Positions 10,358 to 22,274 of a stretch of 64,000 nt of DNA are shown in pieces. Position 1 is the stretch's first letter, and every line of letters starts with the position of its first letter. The notes beneath the pieces are model-generated. The model worked only from the letters and a program-made list of their open reading frames with translations, did not search any database and had not been told where the DNA came from. Made by a program: the position numbers and the translations under genes. Source of the stretch: Lepus europaeus (taxonomy: Eukaryota; Chordata; Mammalia; Lagomorpha; Leporidae); contig NC_084835.1 of the NCBI RefSeq assembly GCF_033115175.1, positions 94,671,948 through 94,735,947 of the forward strand. The letters run 5' to 3'.

Positions 10358-10742
10358 GCACAAATGTAAGAAGAGTAAGTGGAAATGGTCCAGAATGAGT
10401 AAGTATATTTTGATAACAAATATGCTATTTTTGCTTGTATGGAATAAGCATATAATTTGAAATTCATAGAGCAGGAATGGGGTGTCATTTTCTTACTTAA
10501 CACCATATAAAAAAAAGAAACTAACTGGAAATGGATCAAAGACCTAAATTAAAAAGCTAAAAACTACAAAACCTTTGGAACAAAAGGGGCAAGTCTTCAT
10601 GACCTTCAAATGATATGACATCAGAAGAACAAGCAACCAAAGGAAAAAATTAGATAAGTTGAACCTCATATAAATTAAAATCTTTGTGCTACCAAGGGCA
10701 CCATCAAGAAAGTGACTAGATAACTCACAGAATAAAGGAAAT

Positions 10743-11362
10743 GTGGAGTTGGTACTGTGGCACAGTGGGTTAAGTTTCTGTTTGCAGTGCCAATGTCCCA
10801 CATGGGCACCGGTTCCAGTCCCAGCTGTTCCACTTCCAATCCAGCTCCCTGCTAATGCACCTGGGAGAGCAGCAAAAGATGGCCTGAGTGCTGGGGTCCC
10901 TGCCTGGCTTTGGTCTGGCCCAGCCCTGACCGTGTGGCCATATGGGGAGTGATCCAGCAGGTGGAGGATCTCTCTCTGTCTCATTCTGGCTTTTTTTTTT
11001 TTTTTTAAGATGTATTTATTTTATTTGAAAGTCAGAGTTACACAGAGAGAGGAAAGGCAGAGAGAGAGGTCTTCTGTCCGATGGTTCATTCCCCAGATGG
11101 CCACAACAGCCGGAGCTGCGCCATTCCAAAGCCAGGAGCAAGGAGCTTCTTTCAGGTCTCCCATACGGGTGCAGGGGCCCAAGGACTTGGGCCAACCTCT
11201 ACTGCTTTCCCAGGCCATAGCAGAGAGCTGGGTTGGAAGAGGAGCAGCCGGGACTAGAACCAGCATCCATATGGGATGCCAGCACTTCAGGCCAGGGCGT
11301 TAACCCACTGTGCCACAGCGCCGGCCCCTCATTCTGGCTTTCAAAAAAATCTTTTTTAAAAA
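10743..11362 (+). mobile_element. CSINE, sense, split by a nested SINE
   Basis: Body at 10743-10993, continued at 11328-11362 (ctttcaaaaaaatctttttt). A younger antisense SINE was inserted within its 3' ct-rich part. Confidence 0.9.
10994..11327 (-). mobile_element. CSINE type 1, nested
   Basis: Antisense copy with the perfect 14-bp target duplication ctcattctggcttt (10980-10993 and 11328-11341) derived from the older SINE it entered. Confidence 0.95.
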
Positions 11363-11452
11363 GAATAAAAGAGATGTTTGCAAAACATATATTTGGCTAA
11401 AGGATTCTACCCACTTTACCCATTGCCACAACACTATTCCCAGGTAGAAGGT

Positions 11453-11788
11453 CTTTTTTTTTTTTTTTTTTAAAGATTTATTTATTTGAAAGGCAGAGCT
11501 ACAAAGAGGCAGAGGGAGAGAGAGAGAGGTCTTCCATCCACTGGTTCACTCCCCAGATGGCTGCAACAAGCTGGAGCTGCGGTAATTCGAAGCCAGAAGC
11601 CAGCAGCAGCTTCTTCCAGGTCTCCCATTCAGGTGCAGGGCCCAAGGACTTGGGCCATCTTCTACTGCTTTCCCAGGCCATAGCAGAGAGCTGGATCAGA
11701 AGAGAAACAGCCAGGACTCGAACTGGTACCCATATGGGATGCCAGCACCACAGGCAGCGGCTTTACCCACTATGCCACAACAATGGCC
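11453..11788 (-). mobile_element. CSINE type 1
   Basis: Antisense copy. Flanks caggtagaaggt (11441) and caggaagatggt (11789) are a target duplication with two mismatches. Confidence 0.92.
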
Positions 11789-11800
11789 CAGGAAGATGGT

Positions 11801-12955
11801 GTTAACCAATGCATGAAACACCTGCTTACAGATACCTGCTTTAGACCATTTTGCTTTTACTGTTCCATTACCTGTATTGCCAAGTGGACAAAATTTTCTT
11901 TCCCAAATTCAGCTGCCGGAGCTGCTCAGGTGTAAGGTGGGTGGGGGGAGGTGGCACAACTCAAGGACTCTTGCACATTGAGGTCCAGGTCCTGCAGGTT
12001 CATTCTCTTTTGCCCTACATCTGCCCTGGAGAGAAGGGCAGCATTGCTATAAATTTACCTCTACCCATACTAAATTAAGGACGCACTGCTAGGCGGGGGC
12101 TTAAGTTACCAACAGAACAGAATGAGCTGTGACCGCCTCTGCTCCCTGGGAAGCAAGGAGTAAGAAGTCCAGCATGAATGAAAAGACGTGCCTCCTGAAA
12201 ATGTGTCTGAAGCTATTTTAAGAGAGAACTGAGGCTTGTGTGTGGATGTCCTTGCAGCCTGCTTCGTTGCCAGGGGAACTTTTGCTTGTGGGTTGTCACA
12301 GGAACACGTGACAGATGGCTCACCCCAGGCTGGCCGTGGCCCTGTGCCTGGACAGCTGATGTTGTGGGTTGGATGAGACACCACCCAAAGAGGCCAATCT
12401 GGCAGCTTTAGTTCATGCCATGGTGCGTGGACGCCCTTCGGCTCCCAGCACAGCTTCCTCTCACATTGGCCAGGTTCTATTTTTAGGTTTATCTTGCAGT
12501 GCCTGGTGCTTGCATTCATGCTTGTCTGTGAGTTCTGCAGCAGCTGCTCGGGGCTGACAGTCTGCCTCCTGCTCTCTCTGGCACCCCAGGATCCGACTGG
12601 CTGCAGCACACGCAGACACTGAGTGTGAGACTGGTCCGTCTGCTCCTGAGCAATGTGACCTTAAGGACATCGTGTCAATTCTCAGGGACCGAAGGAAGGC
12701 ACAGCTGTCCTGCTTTTCTCACAGCTCACTACTCACTCACTGCTCAGCAAGCATTAGCAAACACTACATGTTAGCAGTGGGTTGAAAAAGATAGTAAGAA
12801 TTTCCTCTCCATCTCAGAGAGGCAGTTTATAGATTCACAATAATATCTGACTTGAAGAAACTGTCCAATCCAAATGCTAGTCTTATAGACAAGGAAACTG
12901 AGACTCCAAAAAGTAAAATGAATACAGATGTCCCATAGGTTAGAATTGGAACCCA
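11801..12955. other. Intergenic single-copy stretch
   Basis: No SINE or recognised repeat. A minus-strand frame at 12106-12609 is open for 167 codons but resembles no family I know and has no splice or promoter context. Confidence 0.6.
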
Positions 12956-13250
12956 CGGGGCTGGCGCTGTGGTATAGCAGGTAAAGCAGCCACATGCAGT
13001 GCCAGCAAATGATATGGGTGCCGGTTTGAGTCTTTGGGCCCCTGCACCTGCATGGGAGACCTGGAAGAAGCTCCAGGCTCCTGGCTTTGGATCGGCCCAG
13101 CTCTGGTTGTTATGGCCATTTGGGGAGAGAACCAGTGGGTGGAAGACCTCGCTCTCTTTCTCTCTCTCTTGCTCTCTCTCTCCTTCTGCCTCTCTGTAAC
13201 TCTGCCTTTCAAATAAATAAATAAATCTTAAAAAAAAAAAAAAAGAAACA
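12956..13250 (+). mobile_element. CSINE type 1 with internal deletion
   Basis: Sense copy: ggggctggcgctgtggtatag start, then a jump from the B-box (ggtttgagtc) straight to tttgggcccctgcacctg. About 70 bp of the usual body are missing. Tail aaataaataaataaatctt. Confidence 0.92.
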
Positions 13251-13261
13251 GAAAAGAAAAA

Positions 13262-13580
13262 GAAAGGAAGAGTTACAGGGGCGGGGGTAGAGGCAGACAG
13301 AAAGAGAAAGAAAAGAGAGATCTTCCATCTGCTGGTTTACTTCCAAAATGTCTGCAACAGCCAAGGCTGGGCTGATCCAAAGTCAAGAGCCAGGAGCTTC
13401 TTCCAGTCCTCCCACATGGGTGCAGAGGCCCAAGCGCTTGGCCATCCTCCGCTGCCCCCCTCCCCAAGCCATTATCCAGGAGCTGGATCAAAAGTGGAGC
13501 AGCCAGGACACAAACCGGAACCATAGGGGATGCCAGCGTTGCAGGTGGCAGCTTAACCTGCTATGCCACAACCCTGGCCC
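13262..13580 (-). mobile_element. CSINE, old
   Basis: Antisense copy abutting the previous element's A-tail: gagagatcttccatctgctg, gccattatccaggagctgg, ending accctggcccc. Confidence 0.85.
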
Positions 13581-13686
13581 CTGACAATGGCTGGAAATGA
13601 GCTGATCAGAAGACAGCTTCCATTTCTCTGCTAACATTCTCTGTTTCTTGTCTTCTCTTTCCCAGAATGCACGTGTCACATTTGCT

Positions 13687-14041
13687 TTTTTTTTTTTTTA
13701 AAGATTTATTTATTTACTTGAAAGAGTTACACAGAGAGAGAAGGAGAGGCAGAGAGAGAGAAAGAGAGAAAGAAAGAGAGGTCTTCCATCCGCTGGTTCA
13801 CTTCCCAGTTGGCTGCAATGGCTGGAGCTGTGCCGATCCGAAGCCAGGAGCCAGGAGCTTCTTTGGCTCTCCCACATGGGTGGGTGCAGGGGCCCAAGGG
13901 GTTGGGCCATCTTCTACTGCTTTCCCAGGCCATAGCAGAGAGCTGGATCGGAAGAGGAGCAGCCAGGACTAGAACCAGCACCCATATGGGATTCTGGCAC
14001 CGCAGGCGTAGGATTAACCTACTATGCCAAAGAGCCGGCCC
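13687..14041 (-). mobile_element. CSINE type 1
   Basis: Antisense copy with poly-T head and aaagatttatttatttac, ending aagagccggcccc. Confidence 0.93.
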
Positions 14042-14044
14042 CCT

Positions 14045-14730
14045 ACACACATAATTATTTCACGTGCAAGCACTTTTTAAATTTGCTTCCTCCTATGAAC
14101 TTGGGTTCTTGTGTTCTTTCCCTCAGCAGGCGCCCTCGTGCTGTGGTTGGGAGTTCAGACCCCTCAGCACACACAGCTCCAGCCAACCTCAATCCTAAGA
14201 GAGGACCACGTTGGCAAGACTCCCTTCAGCACAAGGCTGTGTCCCTCGGATGGCCCCAGCCCCACAAGCGGCTGCCTAAGAAAGCCCTACGTTACCGTGA
14301 AAAGGTACTATTTGTTCTAGCCACCACCTAACTGGAGAGCACTTACTGAGAAGGATTCACAATTAGGAATCCTCTGAAGTGTACATGTACTTTCTACAAC
14401 TGTAGTGCCTTTCTGAGATCCTGGTGTCTTCCCGTCTCTGTTGGGAGTAGAATCCTGACCTTGACCATTGCCTGCCGGCAGACACAGCTGGCCTCACTGC
14501 ATTTACGCCGCCCAGCCCTCTGTACTTGTCCACGTCTCTGGCTCTCCTGAGCTCTGCCTTGACCCCCTCCCTCATTCTCCTTTTCAAAGGCCCAGTCACC
14601 TCTGCACAAACCAGAGTGAGGCGTGGCTTTTTCCCTTACTGTCACCTTATTGTCACTGCTTTGACGGATGTCCAGCTGTGTTTGTCTTTGATGGTCGTAC
14701 CAGTGTAGTAACAATGGCAACAGGAAATGT
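14045..14730. other. Intergenic, no gene seen
   Basis: Mixed-composition sequence. Overlapping frames up to about 108 codons on both strands lack any recognisable domain or splice context. Confidence 0.6.
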
Positions 14731-14734
14731 TCTG

Positions 14735-15245
14735 ATCATTGTTGCTATGGCATAAAATAATCCCAGACTTGGGGCAGGGGGGTGGGGTGGGGTGAGGAAT
14801 GCGAACTGGGCACAGTGGGCACGGCTTTTCTCTGCTTCTTACTGTCTAGGGCCTCAGACTAGGAAGGCTTAATGACTGGGGATGATTCAATGGCAGAAGA
14901 TCCCTGGCCCTGTCTTCACTCGCATGGTGGCAGCATTTGCAGGCTGTTGGCTGGGGTCTCAGTAGGGCTGTCTGAAACTCTCCATGACCCCCTTAAGTAC
15001 TGTCTCCATGATAGCTGGTTTGGGCTTTTCCCCAATGTGATAGCTGATTTTTACAGTGGCTGTAACAACAGAGCAAGGCAGAGTGTATGGCATTTTTATG
15101 ACTTAAGCTTAGAAGTCACAAAGTGTCCCTTCCACTCTCTGCTCTGGCTGGAGTCAAGGGAGATGGTTTACTCCCCTGAACCAGGGTTGGATCGTCAGCA
15201 TTGCATTGTGAGAAGAGCATGTGGCCACGTGTGGGAAACGCAGCC
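14735..15245 (-). mobile_element. Ancient MLT1-type LTR, antisense
   Basis: Starts gttgctatggcataaaataa, the inverse of the MLT1-class 3' end (ttgttacgcagcaac-like). Further on it shows the inverted-LTR order 'gagcaaggcagag...tttttatgacttaag...gaagtcacaaagtgtccctt'. The 170-codon frame crossing it at 14872-15384 is therefore accidental. Interior strongly diverged. Confidence 0.6.
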
Positions 15246-15479
15246 TGCCAAAGTGCATTGTGTTCCTGGGTTGAGTGGAAATTGCACTCACAGGGTTTTG
15301 CCTTTAAGCCTGGGCTCAGATTTGTTCATTTATCATGTCAAGAAAGTTCATCTATTCCAATTGTACTGGGTTTCAAAAAAATAAATAGTAGATGGTGAAT
15401 TTTTATGACTACTTTTTCAAATGCTACGTCTATAAAGAGGCAGCAAAATAAGGTAACAATGAGTGGGGCTGTGGCTGTC

Positions 15480-15610
15480 GCCTTTGAGCAGTTCATTCAT
15501 TCAGTCAGTAAATATATTGAGCACTTGCTGCATTCCAGGCATCAGGAGAAAACACTAAGCCAAAGGGCAGCGCTCCCCACCCTCGTGCAGTTTGTGCTCA
15601 AAATGGTCCG
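15480..15610 (+). repeat. Ancient MIR/L2-like fragment
   Basis: Contains cattcattcagtcagtaaat, attgagcacttgctgcattc and ccaggcatcagg, then ctcgtgcagtttgtgctc. This order is typical of very old mammalian interspersed repeats. Exact family not assigned. Confidence 0.5.
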
Positions 15611-15614
15611 GGTC

Positions 15615-16170
15615 CAGTGAACTACCTCAAGTCTGGGTTTTGGCCAGAACACACGGAGACATATGTTAGCGCCCACTCCCCCACCCAGTCCCAAAAAACT
15701 TGGTAACCTCAGCCAGGATTCTCTGTCCTGGAGTTCTGAGTCCCTACTCTGGGTCCTGTCTAAAGGGCGTGGGGCATTGACATACATACTGTTAGCCACC
15801 AGGGAGCAGTCATAACCTTAGAACATTTTCAAAGCGGTGGGATGGGCCAGCAGGGGGAACAAACTGAGCCTCTGAAAAGCTATCCTCCCTGGAGTTCGGG
15901 GGCCAAAGTCAGATCGCAAAGTGAGGCCATTCCACTGGGACCACGTGCCCAGTGCTCAAACCAGTTTCCTACCTCGGTCCTGAGATTGTACCGATTTGTC
16001 ACCCCTCGCCTGGAAGGTGATGTGATTAAACTCAGTATGTGAGATGACAAAATAGATCATAGAGTCTCTCTAGCCAAACATTTCAGAGGGAGTTAATTGC
16101 ATAGGACCCCGTGAGTGAGGGACTAGGGCATCCACAGACCACCTACCTTTCAAGTATACAAGCTCTCGGG
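15615..16170. other. Intergenic, no gene seen
   Basis: Moderate G+C single-copy sequence. No repeats or exons recognised. Confidence 0.55.
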
Positions 16171-16171
16171 C

Positions 16172-16482
16172 TTATGATGGGATTATGTCTTGTTAAGCCC
16201 ATTGTAAACTTCAAACATCGGAAGCTGAAACAGCATTTCATAAATTTAACCTACAAAACATCGTAGCTTAGCCTCACCTTCCTTTAAACCTGCTCAGAAC
16301 ACATACTCAGCCTGCAGTTGGGTGAAATCATCCGAACAGAGTGCTTTCCTAACAAAGTGTTGCCTGTCTCGTGTAAGATATTGAATGCTGTACTGAAAGT
16401 GGAGACTACAAAGATTCACTCCGCACCACCGTAAAGCTGGAAACTCTTAAGTCAAGCCACCATAAGTTAGGGACAGTCTGTG
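16172..16482 (+). mobile_element. Ancient interspersed repeat with weak inverted ends
   Basis: Left part has gggcttatgatgggattatg and right part ccaccataagttagggacag. Read in reverse, the right end also gives an acttatggtgg core, so the ends are loosely inverted. The middle (acatcgtagcttagcctc, cctgcagttgggtgaaatc) matches a repeat common in mammalian genomes. Probably a DNA-transposon or LTR relic; I cannot name it reliably. Confidence 0.55.
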
Positions 16483-16717
16483 CTCACTGTACAGAATGGG
16501 TCATGAACATTTATCAGGAAATATCTACTCTGTTCAACAACCAGCTCTGTCCTTGGACTTGCTCCAACTTCCAAGAGGAGACGTAGCTCGCACAGTTTTA
16601 TGAGAAAGCAACAGGGACAGCCTTGGGCCTGGCAGTGTCCAGTCTGGATGCCCCTACCCTCCATTCTGGGAGAAGCGTGCTAAGAGGCACCATGATCACA
16701 GCTTAGCTAAAGATTTT

Positions 16718-17054
16718 TTTTTTTTGGACAGGCAGAGTGGACAGTGAGAGAGAGAGACAGAGAGAAAGGTCTTCCTTTGCCATTGGTTCACCCTCCAATG
16801 GCCGCTGCGGCTGGCACACTGCGGCCGGCGCACCGCGCTGATCCGATGGCAGGAGCCAGGTGCTTCTCCTTGTCTCCCATGGGGTGCAGGGCCCAAGTAC
16901 TTGGGCCATCCTGCACTGCACTCCCTGGCCACAGCAGAGAGCTGGCCTGGAAGAGGGGCAACTGGGACAGAATCCGGCTCCCCGACCGGGACTAGAACCC
17001 GGGGTGCCGGTGCCACAAGGCGGAGGATTAGCCTATTGAGCCGCGGCGCCGGCC
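16718..17054 (-). mobile_element. CSINE type 2
   Basis: Antisense young-type copy: gacaggcagagtggacagtg to gagccgcggcgccggcc. aagattt repeats at both flanks (16710 and 17055). Confidence 0.95.
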
Positions 17055-17061
17055 AAGATTT

Positions 17062-17762
17062 CTTTTTTTTATTTGAAAGGCAGCGTGACAGGGCTGGTGC
17101 TGTGGCATAGTGGGTAAAGCCGCCGTCTACAGTGGCGGCATCCCATATGGGTGCCTGTTTGAGCCCTGGGCTGCTCTACTTCTGATCCAGTTCTCTGTTA
17201 ATGCACCCACCTGGGAAAGCAGTAGAAGATGGCCCAAGTCCTTGGGCCCCTGCACCCATGTGGGTGACCCAGAAGAAGCTCCTGGCTCCTGGCTTCAGAC
17301 TGGCTCAGCTTGGCTATCGCAGCCATTTGTGGAGTAAAACAGTGGATAGATCTGGGTTTGTGTGTGTGTGTGTTTGTCTGTCTATCTCCCTCTCTTTCTG
17401 TAACTCTGCCTTTCAAATAAATAAGTAGATCTTTAAAAAATAATAAAAATTAAAAAAAAAAAAAAGGCGGAGGGGGGAGGGAGGCAGAGATAAAGAAAGA
17501 TCCTCTGTTAGCTGGTTCACTTCTGAAATAACTGGAACAACCAGGGCTGGCCCAGGACAAAGCCAAGATCCAGGAATTCCATCCTGGTTTCCCACATGGG
17601 TGGCAGGGGCCCAAGCAGTTGAGCTATTGTCTGCTAGTTACCCAGGTACTTTAGCGGGGAGCTGGATTGGAAATAGAGCAGCTGGGACCTGAACTGGCAC
17701 TCCACTATGGATGCCAGTGTCACAGGCAGCAGCTTAACTGGCTGCACCACAATGCCAGCCCC
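17062..17762 (-). mobile_element. CSINE, old, split by a nested SINE
   Basis: Head at 17062-17091 (ttatttgaaaggcagcgtga), remainder at 17466-17762 (gatcctctgttagctggttc ... accacaatgccagcccc). A sense type 1 copy sits between. Confidence 0.85.
17092..17465 (+). mobile_element. CSINE type 1, nested
   Basis: Sense copy: gggctggtgctgtggcatag to tttcaaataaataag and a long A-rich tail. Its 3' region holds a gtgtgtgtgtgtgt expansion. Inserted in the older antisense SINE. Confidence 0.93.
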
Positions 17763-17764
17763 AC

Positions 17765-18500
17765 ACCAGCTTATCTCCACACAGCATGCAGCCCTTATGC
17801 TTAGGGTCCTGCCAGCCTCAGAGTGCGCCTAGGAGCCCCGGCTCTTCCTCTCTCTAGTCTGATGTGGGGGTTCTACTCCAGTCTTGGTTTTATTTATTTG
17901 TTCATTTGCTTGTACAAAATGGTTCTCCTCCTTCTCCTTCTCCTTCTTCCTTCACCTTACTTTCTTTGGGCTTGAGCCACTTAGAAAATATAAACAGAGA
18001 GACATTCAGGCTCCACCCAGCCTCCTCCTGCTCTCATGTCAGTGACCTCAGAGCCCCCTGAAGGAGAAGTGCAGGTGAGGAGACAGAGAGGGGACAAGGG
18101 TTAGTATCTCCAAAGTCTGTGAGAACACACATCTTCAGCTCAAGTCTAGCAGACAGCAAGACTTGACACCCAACGTCAGTCATTGCAGGTTCACAACCCC
18201 TTACCAGAATTTCCAAAGCCCCCGCAAAGCTGAGACAACCCAAAAGCTTTCCATCATTCATTTGGCAAAACTTGATTTGACCTGAATTCCCTCGGCAGCG
18301 AAACTTCACCTGAACCAACACTGGCTAACTGCAGAGTCTTGAAGCACATGATGGTGCTGGCTCCGCCTCTGCTGGGGGCTGGTGGCTCACAGGGCCAGCA
18401 CCTGATTACCTTCCTAAAGTCAGAATATTCTGAATTCTGAAACACAGCTGACCCTGGAGACCTGTTTCCTCCTGAAACCTGGACTCTACATCTCTCTCTC
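17765..18500. other. Intergenic, no gene seen
   Basis: Single-copy sequence with a ctccttctccttctcc tract at about 17930. Nothing gene-like. Confidence 0.55.
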
Positions 18501-18507
18501 TCTCTCT

Positions 18508-18830
18508 CTTTTTTTTTAAAGATTTATGTATTTGAAAGTCAGAGTTACCGAGAGATAGGGAGAGGCAGAGAGGAAGAGATCTTCCATCTGCTGGTTCACT
18601 CCCCAAATGCTTGCAATAGCCAGGGCTGGGCCAGGCAGCAGCTAGGAGTCGGGAACTCAATCTGGGTCTTCCATGTGGGTGGCAGAGCCCCAAGCTTCAG
18701 AATCATCATGCTGCCTCCCAGGGTGCACATTAGCAGGAAGCTGGATTGGAAATGGAGCCAGAACTTGAACTCTGGCTCTCCAACACGGGATGGGAGCATC
18801 CCAGGTAGTGAGTAAACCACTGCACCAAAT
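18508..18830 (-). mobile_element. CSINE, old
   Basis: Antisense copy after a (tc)n run: aaagatttatgtatttgaaa, gatcttccatctgctgg, ending near caccaaatgcaactcc. Confidence 0.83.
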
Positions 18831-18889
18831 GCAACTCCTCCCTTGTCTCTCCTGACCCTCCAACTCCGCCTGCCCTGCGTGTTCTCTTG

Positions 18890-19268
18890 GGTTACAGGCA
18901 TGGACCCAGTTTTGGAGCTCAGTCTCTCACTTTGCAGGCATCCTGGACTTGTGGTGGGCCTGGCTCCATGTACTGAGGCTTCTCTGTTGTAACGAGGAGG
19001 GATTTTGAGAGACCTCCCTGCAGAGCTGGGCTCTTGCCCTTCTGATGACTCAAAGGACTAATGGAAGAAACCACAAAGCCTTTGGACTTGGACTGAGCCA
19101 TGCTAGCAGCATTCCAGGAGCTCTAGCCGGCAGATGGGACTTTGCCTCACAATCACATGAACCCATTCCCCTGAAAAATCCCCTCCTCTTGCCCCCTTTC
19201 TCTCCTTCCCCTCCCCTCTCTTTCTCTTCCATTGTTTCTACCTCTCTGGAGACCCCTCATGCAGACCT
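18890..19268 (+). mobile_element. MaLR-type LTR, 3' portion
   Basis: Contains gacctccctgcagagctggg, ggacttggactgagccatgc, acatgaacccattcccctg, a ctctctttctctt stretch and a terminal 'tctacctctctggagacccc'. This follows the 3' end of MLT1/MST-class LTRs. Part of it recurs at 27900-28130. Confidence 0.65.
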
Positions 19269-19269
19269 G

Positions 19270-19815
19270 TGACTTGTTAGTAACAAACAGGATATGGTAA
19301 AGGTGAAAACATTTTGCGGGTGTAATTAGGCCTCAGATCAGTTGATTTTCTTGAATGAAAACATTGATTATCCTGGGTGAGCCTGACTTCATCAAGCAAA
19401 AGTCTTTAAAAGAGGGACTAGACCCTCCCTGTGGTCACAGACTGTCCCAATTGTTAGCTTTGAAGAAGTCGTGAAGCCCCGTGGAGAGGCCCCTTGGCAA
19501 GGAACTGTGGGCAGCCTTGAATTGCAAGAGTATCCACCTGGCTACCAGCAAGAAAACAGGACCTCAGCACTACAAGATAAAGAAGATGAGTTCTGGAAGC
19601 AACTGAGGGAGCCTGGGAGAAGGTCTTTCCCCGTGTGAGCCTCTGATGAGGCTGCAGTCACAGCTGACATCTGGGTTGCAGCCTGGTGCAGCCCTGGTAC
19701 AGAGGAGTCAGCCAAGCGAGTTCAGACTCCTGATGGACAGAAACCGAGCTAATAAGTGTATATTGCTTTAATCTGTTAGCTGGTAGTGATTTGTTATGCA
19801 GCAATAAAATTCATG
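19270..19815 (+). mobile_element. MLT1-type solo LTR
   Basis: Sense LTR. Blocks in order: ggtgtaattaggcctcagat, attatcctgggtgagcctga, tctttaaaagagggac, cccttggcaaggaactgtgg, aagaaaacaggacctcagc, gggttgcagcctggtg, cagactcctgatggacag, and the terminal gtagtgatttgttatgcagc. This is the classic MLT1 order. No internal retroviral sequence follows. Confidence 0.85.
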
Positions 19816-21960
19816 CACTAGGCACGTCCCGTAACTTCCCTGTGTCCAGTTGCTCTCTGGAAATTGGGGAGATGGTTGCACTAGTCATGCCTCAGAGTTC
19901 CTCAGGCTCTCGCTCTATGTATGAAGCTTTAGTGCTGAGAGACAAGCTCTGTCCTCCAAGGGGTGAGCATGTGGGATGGGGGTGTGGGTGCCAAGAAGGT
20001 GTGCATTGGGGTTGCTGGTGCCCAGGCAGAAAGACAAGCAGAGAGCTGAGGCCCCGCCTCATGTTCTCAATGCCCCATCTGCCGGGCTGGCCACTGCCCA
20101 CAGCTGGCACAGCTCCGACTGCAGAGGCGATCGGCTTTCAAGAGCAAGGAGAACAAAACATCCTCTTTCCCCTGCCCTGCAAGGCCAGCGCCACCATGCT
20201 GGACACCTGCCCCCATTTCCGGGGATTTAGGAGGGGACGAAGAGTCCGCTCTTCGCAAAGTCTGTCTGGAGACACCCAAAGCTCCTGGGCTGGTGACTTC
20301 TAGAAACGGCTGGGAGAACTCACGGGAAGCTGAGTCAGGGAGGCCATCGGTTTCCTGCCAGCTCGCAGCAAACTTCAGGAGCAGGTGAGGCTGTGTTCTG
20401 TGCTCTCTCACCCAGTGCATCTGCCAAATCTCCCCGCTTCCAGTTCCGGGGGTCCCAGACCACCGATGCCCCCCAAAGGTGGAACGGTGGACCTCTGCCA
20501 TCTGTCCCCTCACCCTCCCTCACCAGCCGTGTGACACCCTCTTCCCACTGGCTCAAGGGATTGTCCCTTATTAAATTCCTCGGGGGATGATCTCATTAAG
20601 CCCTGCTACGGGTCACTTCTATTTCAGGGAGAATAAGTGTGCGGCCCTCTGTGGGCAGCTGGCTAACTGAAACCTGAGGAAGAGGCTGGGGGGCAGAGGA
20701 AGCCTCCAGCGTGGGCAGTGTCTGGCTGAGTGAGGCGAGGCCAGGGGTACTCAGGAGAGAGCTGATAAGGAGGAACACACAGGCCATGGGGGGGCGGGGG
20801 CGGGGAGATAGAAGCCACTGTGGACTGCAGCCTGATCTCCCCAGATAGCCTCCCTGCTGCCTCCCAGGCCACCCCACCCAGACACATGAGTCCTGCCCAG
20901 CGCGAAGTGATAAGGGCCCAGGCCAGGATGTGCAGCAGAGATGGAAAAGCAGGAGACATGAGAGAACTTGGAAACAAATTTGATAGGGATGAAGTAGAGG
21001 ACAGAGCCCAAGATGACCTTTAAAGATCCCCGGAGGAGGAGGAGAGGTGCCCGGGTACCAGCCCAGCAGAGGCCTCACAGCGATGCCAAGTTCACCACTC
21101 TGTTGTTGGAAGACCCTCTCCTCACCCATTTCTGAAAAAGCATTTTCTGTCTCCAGTCTTCTAATTCTTCTGCCATTCATCTCTTTCATGCATGCACGCA
21201 TTCAACCCCTAGAAATTCAGACGGACTGGGGCTCACACCCTCCCCCCAAACCTGGCCATGCAAATGTTTAAACCGTTGTGCTGATTTGCAGGACAGCTGG
21301 TGTGGGAAGGGACGGGAGGAAGGTTTGGGTTGGGGACCTTAAAGTAAATGAACTTGTGACTTTTGTTAATGCTGGCAGATAGGTGACTCCTAATTGCGAG
21401 GCCCTTGGCGGATCTTGGAATCCCCCAGGCCTGGCTTTTATCATCCCTAAAAACAGGGAGTGGACTTAGGCGATTTCTTCTTTGTTGTATGGATGTGAAA
21501 GGGCCTTAAAAAGTTAGTTTCCTGCACAAATAGGAGGGAGTTCTTTCTTTGTGAAAACAATACCAATGTGGCAAACACAGGGTGGACGTGAGTTGTGGGG
21601 TGGGGCCTCCATGCCTTGCCTTGCCGCATGAGCCACAATCCTGCTTTTTCCGGCCTCTTTCCGGAAGAAGAATGACCTGCCTGCTTGGAAGTTTTCGAGG
21701 GAAGGAACTGGATACACTCAGCAAAGCCAGCAAGGACTTTGCCTGGACTTGTCTGCCTACAGAGAGGGGATATTCTGGGCTGCTCGTCAGGTCACACATC
21801 TGCCTTCCAGGGGGAGGGGGAACAATACAGCACCCCTTGCAGCTAGGGAAGGGCCGTCTACGTTAGCCACAAGCATACTAGGAAGTGCGTGGGGCCTGCA
21901 GGTGTGCACCATGTCCTCCAACAGAGATTCTACCCACCATAAAGTTGATATTTAAATATT
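19816..21960. other. Intergenic, SINE-free, G+C-richer stretch
   Basis: About 2.1 kb without a SINE, unusual for this window. Frames up to 201 codons occur (20596-21201 on minus) but show no domain, signal or splice context. No gene recognised. Confidence 0.6.
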
Positions 21961-21961
21961 G

Positions 21962-22272
21962 ACTGGGCAGGTGGTTGGCACAATGGTGAAGTCACTGTCT
22001 GGGCTGCCCCCATCCTGCATCAGAGTCCCTGGGTTTGAGTCTCAGATCTGCTTTCAACTCAGCTTCCTGAGAATGCACACCCTGGGGGCAGCAGGAGTGG
22101 CTCACGTACTTGGGTCCCTGCTACCACATGGGGGACCCAGATGGTGTTCCATGCTCCTGGCTATGGCTCAGCCCAGTCCTGGCTGTTGTGGGTGTTTGGA
22201 GGAGTGAACCAGCAGATCTTTTTCTTTGTCTCTCTGTGTTTCAAATAAATCGATCAAACCTTTTTAAAAAAT
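21962..22272 (+). mobile_element. CSINE, old, sense
   Basis: gggcaggtggttggcacaat start, cagcttcctgagaatgcac, gtgtttcaaataaatcgatc tail. Confidence 0.85.
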
Positions 22273-22274
22273 TA

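Noticed and set aside
12106-12609. 167-codon open frame on minus
   Set aside because: No family resemblance, no start context, and no conserved motif; treated as chance in single-copy DNA.
14872-15384. 170-codon open frame on +
   Set aside because: It runs through an antisense MLT1-type LTR relic and into unrelated sequence; no domain, and the composition is that of the repeat.
18890-19815. Possible complete endogenous retrovirus around the two LTRs
   Set aside because: The two LTRs abut each other with no internal gag, pol or env sequence, and they belong to non-autonomous MaLR types.
20596-21201. 201-codon open frame on minus, longest in the window
   Set aside because: G+C-richer region with overlapping frames on both strands; no recognisable domain, low-complexity proline/serine/leucine stretches, no splice or poly(A) context.
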